Shown in pieces: positions 16,232 through 24,269 of a DNA stretch of 64,000 nucleotides; the first letter of the stretch is position 1, and the number at the start of each line of letters is the position of its first letter. The notes under the pieces were generated by a model. That model worked only from the letters and a program-made list of their open reading frames with translations. It ran no database searches and was not told the origin of the DNA. Both the position numbers and the translations under genes were made by a program. This DNA comes from RYN-230 sp963834705 (GTDB lineage: Bacteria > Actinomycetota > Actinomycetes > Streptosporangiales > Streptosporangiaceae): assembly GCA_963834705.1 (NCBI GenBank), contig CAWICV010000001.1, positions 1,426,001-1,490,000 of the forward strand. Reading direction: 5' to 3'.

Positions 16232-17011
16232 ATGCCCGCCGACCACCCACCCCCCGCTGACCAGCCCATCGACCAGGCCCGGCGGCGCGAGCAGGCCACC
16301 TCGTTCGGCGCCGCGGCCGCCGCCTACGAGCGGGGCCGGCCGCCGTACCCGGCCGGGGCCATCGACTGGCTGCTGCCGCCCGGCGTGGCCCGGGTGCTGG
16401 ATGTCGGCGCGGGCACCGGCAAGCTGACCCGCCAGCTCGCGGCCCGCGGCCTGGACGTGGTCGCCGTCGAGCCGCTGCCCGGCATGCGCGAGGAGCTGGC
16501 CCGTGCGGTACCTGGGGTTCGGGTGCAGGCCGGCACGGCCGAGGACATCCCGCTGCCCGACGGCAGCGTGGATGCCGTGCTGGCCGCCCAGGCGTGGCAC
16601 TGGGTGGACCCGGCCCGCGCGGTGCCCGAGGTGGCCCGGGTGCTGGTCCCGGGCGGCCAGCTGGGGCTGGTCTGGAACATGCGCGACGAGCGGGTGGACT
16701 GGGTGGCCCAGCTCAGCCAGATCCTGCACGATCCCGGGGAGGGGGACGGCAGCCGTGGCGGTGCCGTGTCCATCGGCCCGCCGTTCGGGCCGGTGCAGCA
16801 CCGCACCATCGAGTGGACGCACCGGCTGACCCGGGACCAGCTGCTCGACATGGTCAGCTCGCGCAGCTATGTCATCACGATGCCGGCCATGCAGCGCGCC
16901 GGGGTGCTGGCCGCGGTGGGCCGGCTGGCCGGCACCCATCCGGACCTGGCCGGCCGGCCCGAGCTGGAGCTGCCCTACCGCACCGAGTGCTTCCGCGCTC
17001 AACTGACCTGA
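16232..17011 (+). CDS. Class I SAM-dependent methyltransferase
   Basis: A 259-residue Rossmann-fold methyltransferase. Motif I VLDVGAGTGKLTRQL lies near residues 52-66, the acidic ribose-binding end of strand 2 in VVAVEPLPGM, motif II/post II in AEDIPLPDGSVDAVLAAQAW, and motif III around LVPGGQLGLVWNMRD. The N-terminal FGAAAAAYERGRPPYP is common in the UbiE/Methyltransf_11-like group acting on small molecules. Substrate unknown. It starts at ATG 16232; no strong Shine-Dalgarno is evident. Confidence 0.83.
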   Translation: MPADHPPPADQPIDQARRREQATSFGAAAAAYERGRPPYPAGAIDWLLPPGVARVLDVGAGTGKLTRQLAARGLDVVAVEPLPGMREELARAVPGVRVQAGTAEDIPLPDGSVDAVLAAQAWHWVDPARAVPEVARVLVPGGQLGLVWNMRDERVDWVAQLSQILHDPGEGDGSRGGAVSIGPPFGPVQHRTIEWTHRLTRDQLLDMVSSRSYVITMPAMQRAGVLAAVGRLAGTHPDLAGRPELELPYRTECFRAQLT

Positions 17012-17082
17012 TCGCCAGGACCTTTCTCTTGAACGCCAGTGCCCGGCACTGACCCGCCCGGGCCCGGCGTGCCTGGGCCGGA

Positions 17083-17910
17083 ATGTCGGTACCCGGTCCT
17101 ACCGTGGTGATCGTGATCCTCAGTGACTGGGTGGCAGCGGCCCGGGCACGGCTGCGCCCGCCGCCCTGGGCCAGCCGGCGCGCCTTCGACGCGGTCGAGT
17201 TCGTGATCGTCAACGTGGAGACGACCGGCTGGTCGCCAGAGGAGGCTGGCATCACCGAGATCGGCGCGGTGCGGATGAGCGGGGGCCAGATCCGCGCGGA
17301 GTTCAGCACCCTGGTCAACCCGGGCCGGGAGATCCCGCCGGACATCGTGGCGCTGACCGGGATCAGCGACGCCATGGTCGTGCCCGCCCCGTCGGCGGCC
17401 GAGGCGCTGGCCAGCTTCCTGGACTTCGCCCAGGGCGCGGTGCTCGCCGCGCATAACGCGCCGTTCGACATCAGCTTCCTGGCCGCCGCCGGTGCCGGCT
17501 GCGGCCAGCCCGGACCGGCCGGGCCGGTGCTGGACACGGTGGTGCTGGACACGGTGGTGCTGGACACGGTGGCGCTGGCCCGGCGCCTGCTGGCCACCGG
17601 CGGGCTGGCCGCCGACGACGTGCCCAACTGCAAGCTGAGCACGCTGGCGGCCTACTTCGGCGCGCCGCCCGGCCCGCAGCACCGGGCGCTGGCCGACGCC
17701 CGGGCCACCGCCACCGTGCTGGCCGGCCTGCTCCGGATGTTCTCCGCGCGCCGGGTACGCACCATCGCCGGCCTGCTGGCCGAGCAGGAGTACGCTCTGC
17801 TGTCTGAAGTACCGCGTCATTCAGACCCCAGCGATGGTCCTGTCCGCGCAGCCTGCACCGGCCGCTCGCCCGGGCCTGGCGGCCCGGGCTCACTAGCCGG
17901 TCCTGAATGA
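17083..17910 (+). CDS. DnaQ-like exonuclease-domain protein with altered ExoI motif
   Basis: A 275-residue DEDDh-type fold. ExoI reads FVIVNVETTGW, so the first metal-binding Asp (DxE) is Asn44 while Glu46 is kept. ExoII has Asp129 (AHNAPFDISFL) and ExoIII has His200 and Asp205 (QHRALADARAT). Loss of the ExoI Asp should weaken or abolish nuclease activity. Three in-frame VLDTV units (15-bp repeat, 17527-17571) sit in the usually compact core. Position between the NlpC/P60 region and trpD matches the Rv2191-like gene of mycobacteria. The true start could be downstream of ATG 17083, for example at a GTG near residue 8. Confidence 0.75.
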   Translation: MSVPGPTVVIVILSDWVAAARARLRPPPWASRRAFDAVEFVIVNVETTGWSPEEAGITEIGAVRMSGGQIRAEFSTLVNPGREIPPDIVALTGISDAMVVPAPSAAEALASFLDFAQGAVLAAHNAPFDISFLAAAGAGCGQPGPAGPVLDTVVLDTVVLDTVALARRLLATGGLAADDVPNCKLSTLAAYFGAPPGPQHRALADARATATVLAGLLRMFSARRVRTIAGLLAEQEYALLSEVPRHSDPSDGPVRAACTGRSPGPGGPGSLAGPE

Positions 17911-17962
17911 CGCTCGGCCGAGCTGCGGGAAGCCGCGACAGTGGAGCGCGAGGAGGTATCAG

Positions 17963-18247
17963 GTGATCACCGCGATCGTGCTGGTGAAGGCCGACGTGGC
18001 ACGCATCCCGGAAACGGCGGAGGTCATCGCGCAGATCCCCCAGGTCTCCGAGGTGTACTCGGTGACCGGCGAGTTTGATCTGGTGGCCCTGGTCCGGGTG
18101 CGCGCGCACGAGGAACTGGCCGATGTCATCCCGGGCACGCTGAACCGGGTGGCCGGGGTGAGCCACACCGAGACGCACATCGCGTTCCGCACCTACTCGC
18201 GGCACGATCTGGAGGCCGCGTTCTCGCTGGGTTACGAGGCGGACTGA
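17963..18247 (+). CDS. Stand-alone Lrp/AsnC ligand-binding (RAM) domain protein
   Basis: A 94-residue protein consisting only of the RAM domain: ITAIVLVKADVARIPETAEV, then a VSEVYSVTGEFDLVALVRV core and a GVSHTETHIAFRTYS strand. It lacks a DNA-binding helix-turn-helix. Such proteins form oligomers that bind amino acids and may modulate partner regulators. The start is GTG 17963 after GCGAGGAGG. Its 3' end overlaps trpD on the other strand by 16 bp. Amino-acid sensing near a tryptophan gene is suggestive but not shown. Confidence 0.85.
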   Translation: MITAIVLVKADVARIPETAEVIAQIPQVSEVYSVTGEFDLVALVRVRAHEELADVIPGTLNRVAGVSHTETHIAFRTYSRHDLEAAFSLGYEAD

Positions 18248-19293
18248 GCCGCCAGCCGCTGGCTGGCCGCCACCCAGCGGTCCAGCAGGTCCCGCGCCGC
18301 ACCGCTGTCCACGGCGGCGGCCGCGCGGGCGTACCCCTCGGCGAGAGCCTTGTCCAGCCCCTCGGCCCCGGGCACCCCGGCCGCGGCGGCCAGCGCGGCA
18401 CTGGCGTTCAGCAAAACGGTGTCGCGGACGGGTCCTGGCTCCCCGCTCAGCATGGCGCGCGCGACGGTCGCGTTGTGCTCCTTGCCGCCGCCGCGCAGGC
18501 TGCCCGGCTCGGCGCGGGGAAGGCCCAGCGCGGTGGGATCGAGCGTGGTCCGGCTCACCGTGCCGTCGTGCACCACCCACACCGTGGAGGTGGTCACCGG
18601 GGTCAGCTCATCCAGCCCGTCGTCACCGTGGAACACCAGGGATGAGCAGCCCCGGGCGGCCAGCACCCCGGCGATGACGTCGCCGCCGCGCGGGTCGGAC
18701 ACGCCGACCGCCTGGGCCAGCGGCCGGGCCGGGTTGGACACCGGGCCGAGGAAGTTGAACACGGTGGGCACGCCGAGCTCGCTGCGCGCCACCGAGGCGT
18801 GCCGGAACGACGGGTGGTAGAGCGGCGCGAACAGGAACGCGATGCCGGTCTCCGCGGCCAGCTCGGCAGATGCCTCCGGCGGCAGGCTGATGGCCACGCC
18901 GAGTGCTTCCAGCACGTCGGCCGCACCGCAGGCCGAGCTGGCCGCGCGGTTGCCGTGCTTGACCACCTGGACGCCGGCCGCGGCCGCGACGATCGCGCCC
19001 ATGGTGGAGATGTTCACCGTGTGGGCGCCGTCCCCGCCGGTGCCGACCAGGTTGACCAGCGGGCCCGGCACGCTGATCGGGGTGGCCCGGCTGAGCATGA
19101 CATCGGACAGGCCGGCCAGCTCGCCAGCCGTCTCACCCTTCATCCGCAGCGCCACCGCGAACCCGGCCACCTGGACCGGGGTGGCCGCGCCCTCCATGAT
19201 CTCGTTCATCGCCCAGGCCGTCTGGTCCGAGCTGAGCGTGTCCCCACGGATCAGCGCGCCGATCAGGCCACGCCACGACATGGTCGGTTGCAT
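18232..19293 (-). CDS. trpD: Anthranilate phosphoribosyltransferase
   Basis: Couples anthranilate to PRPP in tryptophan synthesis. The 353-residue length is typical. The PRPP-binding loop VGTGGDGAHTVNIST and the anthranilate-site segment KHGNRAASSACGAADVLEALG-type sequence are present, along with the conserved NFLGPVSNPA motif. It is a solitary trp gene here, located upstream of the respiratory cluster as in mycobacteria. The start is ATG 19293 (MQPTMSWRGL); the second ATG four codons later is also possible. Confidence 0.93.
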   Translation of the reverse strand: MQPTMSWRGLIGALIRGDTLSSDQTAWAMNEIMEGAATPVQVAGFAVALRMKGETAGELAGLSDVMLSRATPISVPGPLVNLVGTGGDGAHTVNISTMGAIVAAAAGVQVVKHGNRAASSACGAADVLEALGVAISLPPEASAELAAETGIAFLFAPLYHPSFRHASVARSELGVPTVFNFLGPVSNPARPLAQAVGVSDPRGGDVIAGVLAARGCSSLVFHGDDGLDELTPVTTSTVWVVHDGTVSRTTLDPTALGLPRAEPGSLRGGGKEHNATVARAMLSGEPGPVRDTVLLNASAALAAAAGVPGAEGLDKALAEGYARAAAAVDSGAARDLLDRWVAASQRLAAQSAS

Positions 19294-19323
19294 CGCCGCC
19301 CCTTTTCCTGCGCCAGGCCTGGC

Positions 19324-19725
19324 TCAGGCCTGGGCTGGCAGCTGGCCGTTCGCCTGCTGCCGCATCAGCCCGGCCAGCGCCGCGGCGAACGGGACCGGGT
19401 CGATCGGGTGGCTGGTCACCGCGTCCGCACCGGACCAGGTGGCCAGCCAGCCATCGTCCGCCCGGCCGACGACAAGCAGCACCGGCGGGCAGTTGTGAAT
19501 CTCGTCCTTGGCCTGGCGGCAGACGCCCATGCCGCCGGCTGGCTGGGCCTCGCCGTCCAGTACCATGACGTCCGCGCCACCCGCGTCCAGCAGGCGGAAC
19601 AGGGCTGGCTCGGTGGCCACCGGGATGACTTCCGCCTCGGCCACGTCGGGCGCGGGGCGGCGGCCGATGGCGAGCCGCATCCGGGCCCGGGTGTCCGCGT
19701 CATGGCTGTAGACAACGACCTTCAT
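19324..19725 (-). CDS. Receiver-domain protein (orphan response-regulator-like)
   Basis: A 133-residue single receiver-like domain without an output domain. It starts MKVVVYSHDADTRARMRLAI, with a candidate phospho-acceptor Asp57 in VMVLDGEAQPAGG and a hydrophobic PPVLLVVGRADDGW strand. The acidic pocket near the N-terminus (HDAD) is present, but the switch Lys near the end is not evident, so phosphorylation is uncertain. It is divergent from ctaE with a 68-bp gap, and no histidine kinase is nearby. The start chosen is ATG 19725; an upstream in-frame start at 19746 would overlap the promoter region. Confidence 0.72.
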   Translation of the reverse strand: MKVVVYSHDADTRARMRLAIGRRPAPDVAEAEVIPVATEPALFRLLDAGGADVMVLDGEAQPAGGMGVCRQAKDEIHNCPPVLLVVGRADDGWLATWSGADAVTSHPIDPVPFAAALAGLMRQQANGQLPAQA

Positions 19726-19780
19726 AGAACTGGATGGTACCGACACGGGGGGTCGGCCGACGCTCGCCTACGGGTTGTCG

Positions 19781-19787
19781 TAATAAT
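19781..19787 (+). promoter_or_regulatory. Candidate -10 element of a leaderless ctaE transcript
   Basis: TAATAAT lies 6 nt before the GTG start of ctaE, with no Shine-Dalgarno between them. This is the geometry of leaderless transcripts in actinobacteria. No good -35 is seen. Confidence 0.4.
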
Positions 19788-19793
19788 GACCCC

Positions 19794-20441
19794 GTGGCCA
19801 CCGCATCCGTAGCCGAGACAGCACCCACCCCCAGGCCGCCGTCCGCGCGGCCGAACCTGGTCAGTGTGGGCACCATCATCTGGCTTTCCTCGGAACTCAT
19901 GTTCTTCGCGGCGCTGTTCGCGATGTACTTCACCATCCGCTCCGTGGATAAGGGCGAGGGCCTGCACTGGCCCGGCGCGCACCTGGACCTGACCCTGGGG
20001 TCGATCAACACCACGGTCCTGCTGCTGTCCAGTGTGACCTGCCAGCTTGGCGTGTTCGCGGTCGAGCGCGGCCAGCTCAACCGGGCCGGGCGGATCTGGC
20101 AGCCGGCCCGCTGGGGGCTGCGCGAGTGGTACTGGCTGTCCTTCCTGATGGGCCTGTACTTCGTGCTCGGCCAGGGCTACGAGTACCTGGACCTGATCCG
20201 CAAGCAGCACCTGACCGTCTCGTCCAGCAACTACGGGTCGGTGTTCTACATCCCGACCGGCTTCCACGGCCTGCACGTGACCGGCGGCCTGATCGCGTTC
20301 CTGTTCGTCCTCGGCCGCACCTACGTGGCCAAGACGTTCACCCACGAGCAGCAGGTCAGCGCCATCGTTGTCTCCTACTACTGGCATTTCGTGGACGTGG
20401 TCTGGATCGCGCTGTTCACCACGATCTACCTCATCCAGTAA
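19794..20441 (+). CDS. ctaE: Cytochrome c oxidase subunit III
   Basis: Subunit III of the aa3 oxidase, a membrane protein of about 215 residues with five or more helices. Conserved stretches include WLSSELMFFAALFAMYF, a long STxNTTVLLLSS helix, FYIPTGFHGLHVTGG and the closing SYYWHFVDVVWIALF. The start chosen is GTG 19794 (VATASVAET); an in-frame ATG at 19734 would include the promoter. It is the first gene of ctaE-qcrC-qcrA-qcrB, the actinobacterial respiratory supercomplex operon. Confidence 0.93.
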   Translation: MATASVAETAPTPRPPSARPNLVSVGTIIWLSSELMFFAALFAMYFTIRSVDKGEGLHWPGAHLDLTLGSINTTVLLLSSVTCQLGVFAVERGQLNRAGRIWQPARWGLREWYWLSFLMGLYFVLGQGYEYLDLIRKQHLTVSSSNYGSVFYIPTGFHGLHVTGGLIAFLFVLGRTYVAKTFTHEQQVSAIVVSYYWHFVDVVWIALFTTIYLIQ

Positions 20442-20478
20442 CCGGCCTCGCGACGGATAACTGAGCGAGGCGCAGTAC

Positions 20479-21318
20479 ATGCCGAACCAGAAGACAGACC
20501 AGAAGATGAGGGCTCCATTGAGCTGGATCACCGCCCGGCGGCGGCGCCCGGTCGCCGGATATGCCGTCGTGCTGCTTGGGCTCCTCGCCGTGGGCGGGGG
20601 GTACGCGGCGCTCACCGCCACCGGCAGCCCGGCCAATGCGTCCTCGCCGGCCGCCAACTCGACGCAGATCGACCAGGGCCGCCAGCTTTTCGTCTCGAAC
20701 TGCTCCAGCTGCCACGGGCTGGACGCGCAGGGCTCGAGCAGCGCACCCAGCCTGATCGGGGTGGGGGCGGCCGCGGTGTACTTCCAGGTCAGCACCGGCC
20801 GGATGCCGCTCAAAGAGGTCGAGGCGGAGGCGCCGCGTAAGCCGCCGGTGCTGAACGAGAAGCAGACGCTCGCGATCGCGGCCTACATCCAGTCGCTGGG
20901 CGGCGGGCCGACCATTCCCTCGCCGGAGCAGGTGAGCACCCAGGGTGCGGACGCTGGCCTGGGCCAGGAGCTGTTCACCGAGAACTGCTCGCAGTGCCAC
21001 AACTTCGTGGGTGCGGGCGGCGCGCTGACCTACGGCAAGTACGCTCCCGCGCTGACCCAGTCCACGCCGACCCAGATCTACACGGCCATGCTGACCGGCC
21101 CGGAGGCCATGCCGGTGTTCAACGACACTACAATTACTCCTAGTGAGAAGCGTGACATCATCGCGTACATCGCGCAGACCCGGAGCGAGCCCAACCCCGG
21201 TGGGTTCAGCCTCGGCCGGGTCGGCCCGGTGACCGAGGGCCTGGTCGGCTGGATCGGCGGGATCGGCGGCCTGATCCTGGTCGCCATGTGGATCACGGCG
21301 AAGCGGCGGGTGCACTGA
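20479..21318 (+). CDS. qcrC: Diheme cytochrome c subunit of the bcc complex
   Basis: A 279-residue membrane-anchored diheme cytochrome c that passes electrons from the bc1-type complex directly to CtaC. Heme sites are CSSCH (residues 75-79) and CSQCH (170-174); likely axial Met residues follow in GRMPL and AMPVF contexts. There is an N-terminal helix (about 25-45) and a C-terminal anchor helix (about 248-270). The diheme form replaces a soluble cytochrome c in actinobacteria. It starts at ATG 20479 after a GAGCGAGG-type site, 37 nt after ctaE, and its stop overlaps the qcrA start. Confidence 0.95.
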   Translation: MPNQKTDQKMRAPLSWITARRRRPVAGYAVVLLGLLAVGGGYAALTATGSPANASSPAANSTQIDQGRQLFVSNCSSCHGLDAQGSSSAPSLIGVGAAAVYFQVSTGRMPLKEVEAEAPRKPPVLNEKQTLAIAAYIQSLGGGPTIPSPEQVSTQGADAGLGQELFTENCSQCHNFVGAGGALTYGKYAPALTQSTPTQIYTAMLTGPEAMPVFNDTTITPSEKRDIIAYIAQTRSEPNPGGFSLGRVGPVTEGLVGWIGGIGGLILVAMWITAKRRVH

Positions 21319-22391
21319 TGAGCGGCACCGAGGACTACTCAGCGAATCTGCCCGACGGTGAGCAGGCCGAGCCGTCCCGTGCCCCGCACCGGGTGATCGG
21401 CACCCCGTCGCCAGCGGAGCAGCGGACCCTGCTCGGCACGGCCCAGGCGGTGGACACCGGCGAGGACCGGGAGCTGCCCGCCGGGCCCGCTGATCAGCGC
21501 GCGGCCAAGCGGGCTGAGCGGCTGGTCGGCGCGTTGTTCATCCTGTCCATGCTGGCCGGCATCGGCTTCATCGCGGCCTACATCGGCCTCGAGGTCCAGG
21601 GCCAGGGGCTGGACGCCGTGCTGCGGTCCAACCTGGCCCTGGGCCTCTCCATGTCGGTGGCCTTCCTGGCGCTCGGCGTGGGTGCGGTCATCTGGGTCCG
21701 GACGCTGATGCCGGATGTGGAGCAGACCGAGGAGCGCCATCCGCTGGCCTCCCCCGAGGCGGACCGGAAGGCGTTCGCCAAGACGTTCAAGGAAGGCGCG
21801 GACGCCAGCCAGTTCGTCAAGCGGCCGATCCTGCGCCGCACCCTGATCGCGGCCACCGTGCCGCTCGGCCTGGCCCCGCTGGTGCTGCTGCGGGACATGG
21901 GCCCGCTGCCCGGCACCTCGCTGCGGCACACCGTGTGGCGGAACGGGCTGCGGCTGGCCATCGCGGGCAGCAACCGGCCGCTCAAGCCAGCCGACTTCGA
22001 CAGTCCGGGCGGGATGATCACCGTCATCCCGCAGGGTTACCAGGACAACGACGACGCGATCGCCAAGGCGGCGGTGATCCTCATCAAGTTCGAGCCGGGC
22101 CAGCTACAGGCCCCGACCAAGCTGAACTGGACGGTGGACAACATCGTTGCCTACTCGAAGATCTGCACCCACGTGGGCTGCCCGGTGGCGCTGTACGAGC
22201 AGACCACGCATCACATCCTGTGCCCATGCCACCAGTCCACGTTCGACGCCACCCGGGGTGCCAACGTGATCTTCGGGCCGGCCCCCCGGCCGCTGCCCCA
22301 GCTACCCATGGGCGTGGACTCCGAGGGGTACCTGATCGCGACACACGACTTCCACGAACCGGTCGGCCCAAGCTTCTGGGAGCGGGGATGA
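21318..22391 (+). CDS. qcrA: Rieske iron-sulfur subunit of the bcc complex
   Basis: A 357-residue Rieske protein. The N-terminal part is longer than in proteobacteria and holds three hydrophobic segments (around LVGALFILSMLAGIGFIAAY, LGLSMSVAFLALGVGAVIW and LIAATVPLGLAPLVLL). The 2Fe-2S ligands are in CTHVGC and CPCHQS with the expected spacing. The start is ATG 21318, overlapping the qcrC stop (TGATG), so the genes are translationally coupled. The stop overlaps qcrB by 4 bp (ATGA). Confidence 0.95.
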   Translation: MSGTEDYSANLPDGEQAEPSRAPHRVIGTPSPAEQRTLLGTAQAVDTGEDRELPAGPADQRAAKRAERLVGALFILSMLAGIGFIAAYIGLEVQGQGLDAVLRSNLALGLSMSVAFLALGVGAVIWVRTLMPDVEQTEERHPLASPEADRKAFAKTFKEGADASQFVKRPILRRTLIAATVPLGLAPLVLLRDMGPLPGTSLRHTVWRNGLRLAIAGSNRPLKPADFDSPGGMITVIPQGYQDNDDAIAKAAVILIKFEPGQLQAPTKLNWTVDNIVAYSKICTHVGCPVALYEQTTHHILCPCHQSTFDATRGANVIFGPAPRPLPQLPMGVDSEGYLIATHDFHEPVGPSFWERG

Positions 22392-24130
22392 CTACTACCA
22401 ACCGGCCTCCGTCCAACGGCCAGGTCGAAGGGCCGGTCGACAAGCTACTGGGCCAGACCGGCGTCTTCCTGGACGACCGGCTGCGCGCGGCCAAGTCAAC
22501 CCGTACCTTCCTGCGGAAGATCTTCCCGGACCACTGGTCGTTCCTGCTCGGCGAGATCGCGCTCTACTCGTTCATCATCCTGCTGCTCACCGGCACGTTC
22601 CTGACGTTCTTCTTCAAGCCCAGCATGAACACCGTGGTCTATCACGGGATGTACACCCGGCTCAACGGCGTGCACATGAGCGAGGCGTACGCGTCCACGC
22701 TGAACATCAGCTTCGACGTCCGCGGCGGGCTGCTCATGCGGCAGATCCACCACTGGGCGGCGGACCTGTTCATGGCCGCGCTGATGGCGCACATGCTGCG
22801 CATCTTCTTCACCGGCGCGTACCGCAAGCCCCGCGAGTTCAACTGGCTGATCGGCATCGTGCTGTTCACCCTGGGCATGCTCGAGGGCCTGTTCGGCTAC
22901 TCGCTGCCGGACGACCTGCTGTCCGGGACCGGGCTGCGGATCACCGAGGGCGTCGCGCTGGGCATCCCGATCGTCGGCACCTATCTGTCGTTCTTCCTGT
23001 TCGGCGGCCAGTTCCCCGGTACCGACATCATCCCCCGGCTGTACATCATCCATGTGCTGCTGATCCCGGGGCTGCTGCTGGCCCTGATCACTGCGCACCT
23101 GTTCTTCATGTTCCACCAGAAGCACACCCAGATGCCGGGCCTGGGGCACACCAACCAGAACGTGGTCGGCCAGCCGATGTACCCGTACTTCATGGCCAAA
23201 ACCGGCGCGTGGTTCATGTTCATTTTCGGCGGCCTGGCCCTACTGGCCACGTTCGCCCAGATCAACCCGATCTGGCTGTACGGCCCGTACAACCCGGCCG
23301 AGATCTCGGCCGGGTCGCAGCCCGACTTCTACATGGGCCCGCTGGAGGGCTCGCTGCGGATGTCCCCCAGCTGGACCTGGGACCTGGCCGGGCACACCGT
23401 GGCCTGGAATGTGCTCGTCCCGGCCCTGGTCCCGCTGGGCATCATCTTCACCGGGGCCGCACTATGGCCGTTCATTGAACGCTGGGCCACCGGCGACTAC
23501 CAGGAGCACCACGTCAACGACCGGCCGCGGAACGCGGCCACCCGGACCGCGGTCGGCATGGCGGCGGTCACCTTCTACGGCATCCTGTGGCTGGAAGGCG
23601 CCAACGACCTGATCTCCAGGTGGCTGAGCATCTCGCTGTATCTCACCACCGAGATCGCCCGGTACGCCATCTTCATCGGGCCGGTGGTGGCCTACTGGCT
23701 GACCAAGCGGATCTGCCTGGGCCTGCAGCGCAAGGACACCGAGTCGCTGGCGCACGGCTATGAGACCGGCATCATCGAGATGACCCCGGAGGGCGAGTTC
23801 ATCGAGCGGCACGCGCCGGTGCCGGACGAGCAGCGCGCCGTGCTGGTGGCCAAGCGGCCGCTCGCCGAACTGCCCGCGCCGTCCGACGGTGACGACGGCG
23901 TGCCCGCGCCCGCCACCCGCGGCCCGGTCGGCAAGGCCCGGCTGGCGCTGGGCCGGGTGATCACCGAGCAGGTCCCGCCGCCCACCGGCGACGGGCACGG
24001 CAACGGCCACGGCAACGGTCACCACGAGCCCGAGCGGGCCGCGGTGACGGCGGGCGAGCCCGGCAAGACGGTCCTCGGCCAGGGCGAGACGGACAGCTCT
24101 CCCGCTCCGGAGGACTCCGGCAGCCACTGA
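22388..24130 (+). CDS. qcrB: Cytochrome b subunit of the bcc complex
   Basis: A 580-residue cytochrome b with eight predicted helices. Heme-b ligands lie in MRQIHHWAADLFMA with MAHMLRIFFTGAYR, and in YIIHVLLIPGLLL with ITAHLFFMFHQKHTQ. A PDW/PEF-type quinol-site region follows (NPAEISAGSQPDFYMG, WTWDLAGHT). The C-terminal ~110 residues are cytoplasmic and low-complexity, with an HGNGHGNGHH stretch and an acidic Ser/Pro tail, longer than the usual ~540 residues. The start is ATG 22388, overlapping the qcrA stop. It is the target of quinol-site inhibitors in mycobacteria. Confidence 0.95.
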   Translation: MTTTNRPPSNGQVEGPVDKLLGQTGVFLDDRLRAAKSTRTFLRKIFPDHWSFLLGEIALYSFIILLLTGTFLTFFFKPSMNTVVYHGMYTRLNGVHMSEAYASTLNISFDVRGGLLMRQIHHWAADLFMAALMAHMLRIFFTGAYRKPREFNWLIGIVLFTLGMLEGLFGYSLPDDLLSGTGLRITEGVALGIPIVGTYLSFFLFGGQFPGTDIIPRLYIIHVLLIPGLLLALITAHLFFMFHQKHTQMPGLGHTNQNVVGQPMYPYFMAKTGAWFMFIFGGLALLATFAQINPIWLYGPYNPAEISAGSQPDFYMGPLEGSLRMSPSWTWDLAGHTVAWNVLVPALVPLGIIFTGAALWPFIERWATGDYQEHHVNDRPRNAATRTAVGMAAVTFYGILWLEGANDLISRWLSISLYLTTEIARYAIFIGPVVAYWLTKRICLGLQRKDTESLAHGYETGIIEMTPEGEFIERHAPVPDEQRAVLVAKRPLAELPAPSDGDDGVPAPATRGPVGKARLALGRVITEQVPPPTGDGHGNGHGNGHHEPERAAVTAGEPGKTVLGQGETDSSPAPEDSGSH

Positions 24131-24269
24131 GCAGGCAGAGCCCGCGCACGCTACATCGCGTCCAGGATACCGGGATCGCCCGGGTCCTGGCCCGTGCGGA
24201 TGCTATGCCTAGCCGGTCAGCCCGTCTGCGGGCCGCTCAGCCCCGCGCAGGCTGCCTTAGCGGTCTGGG

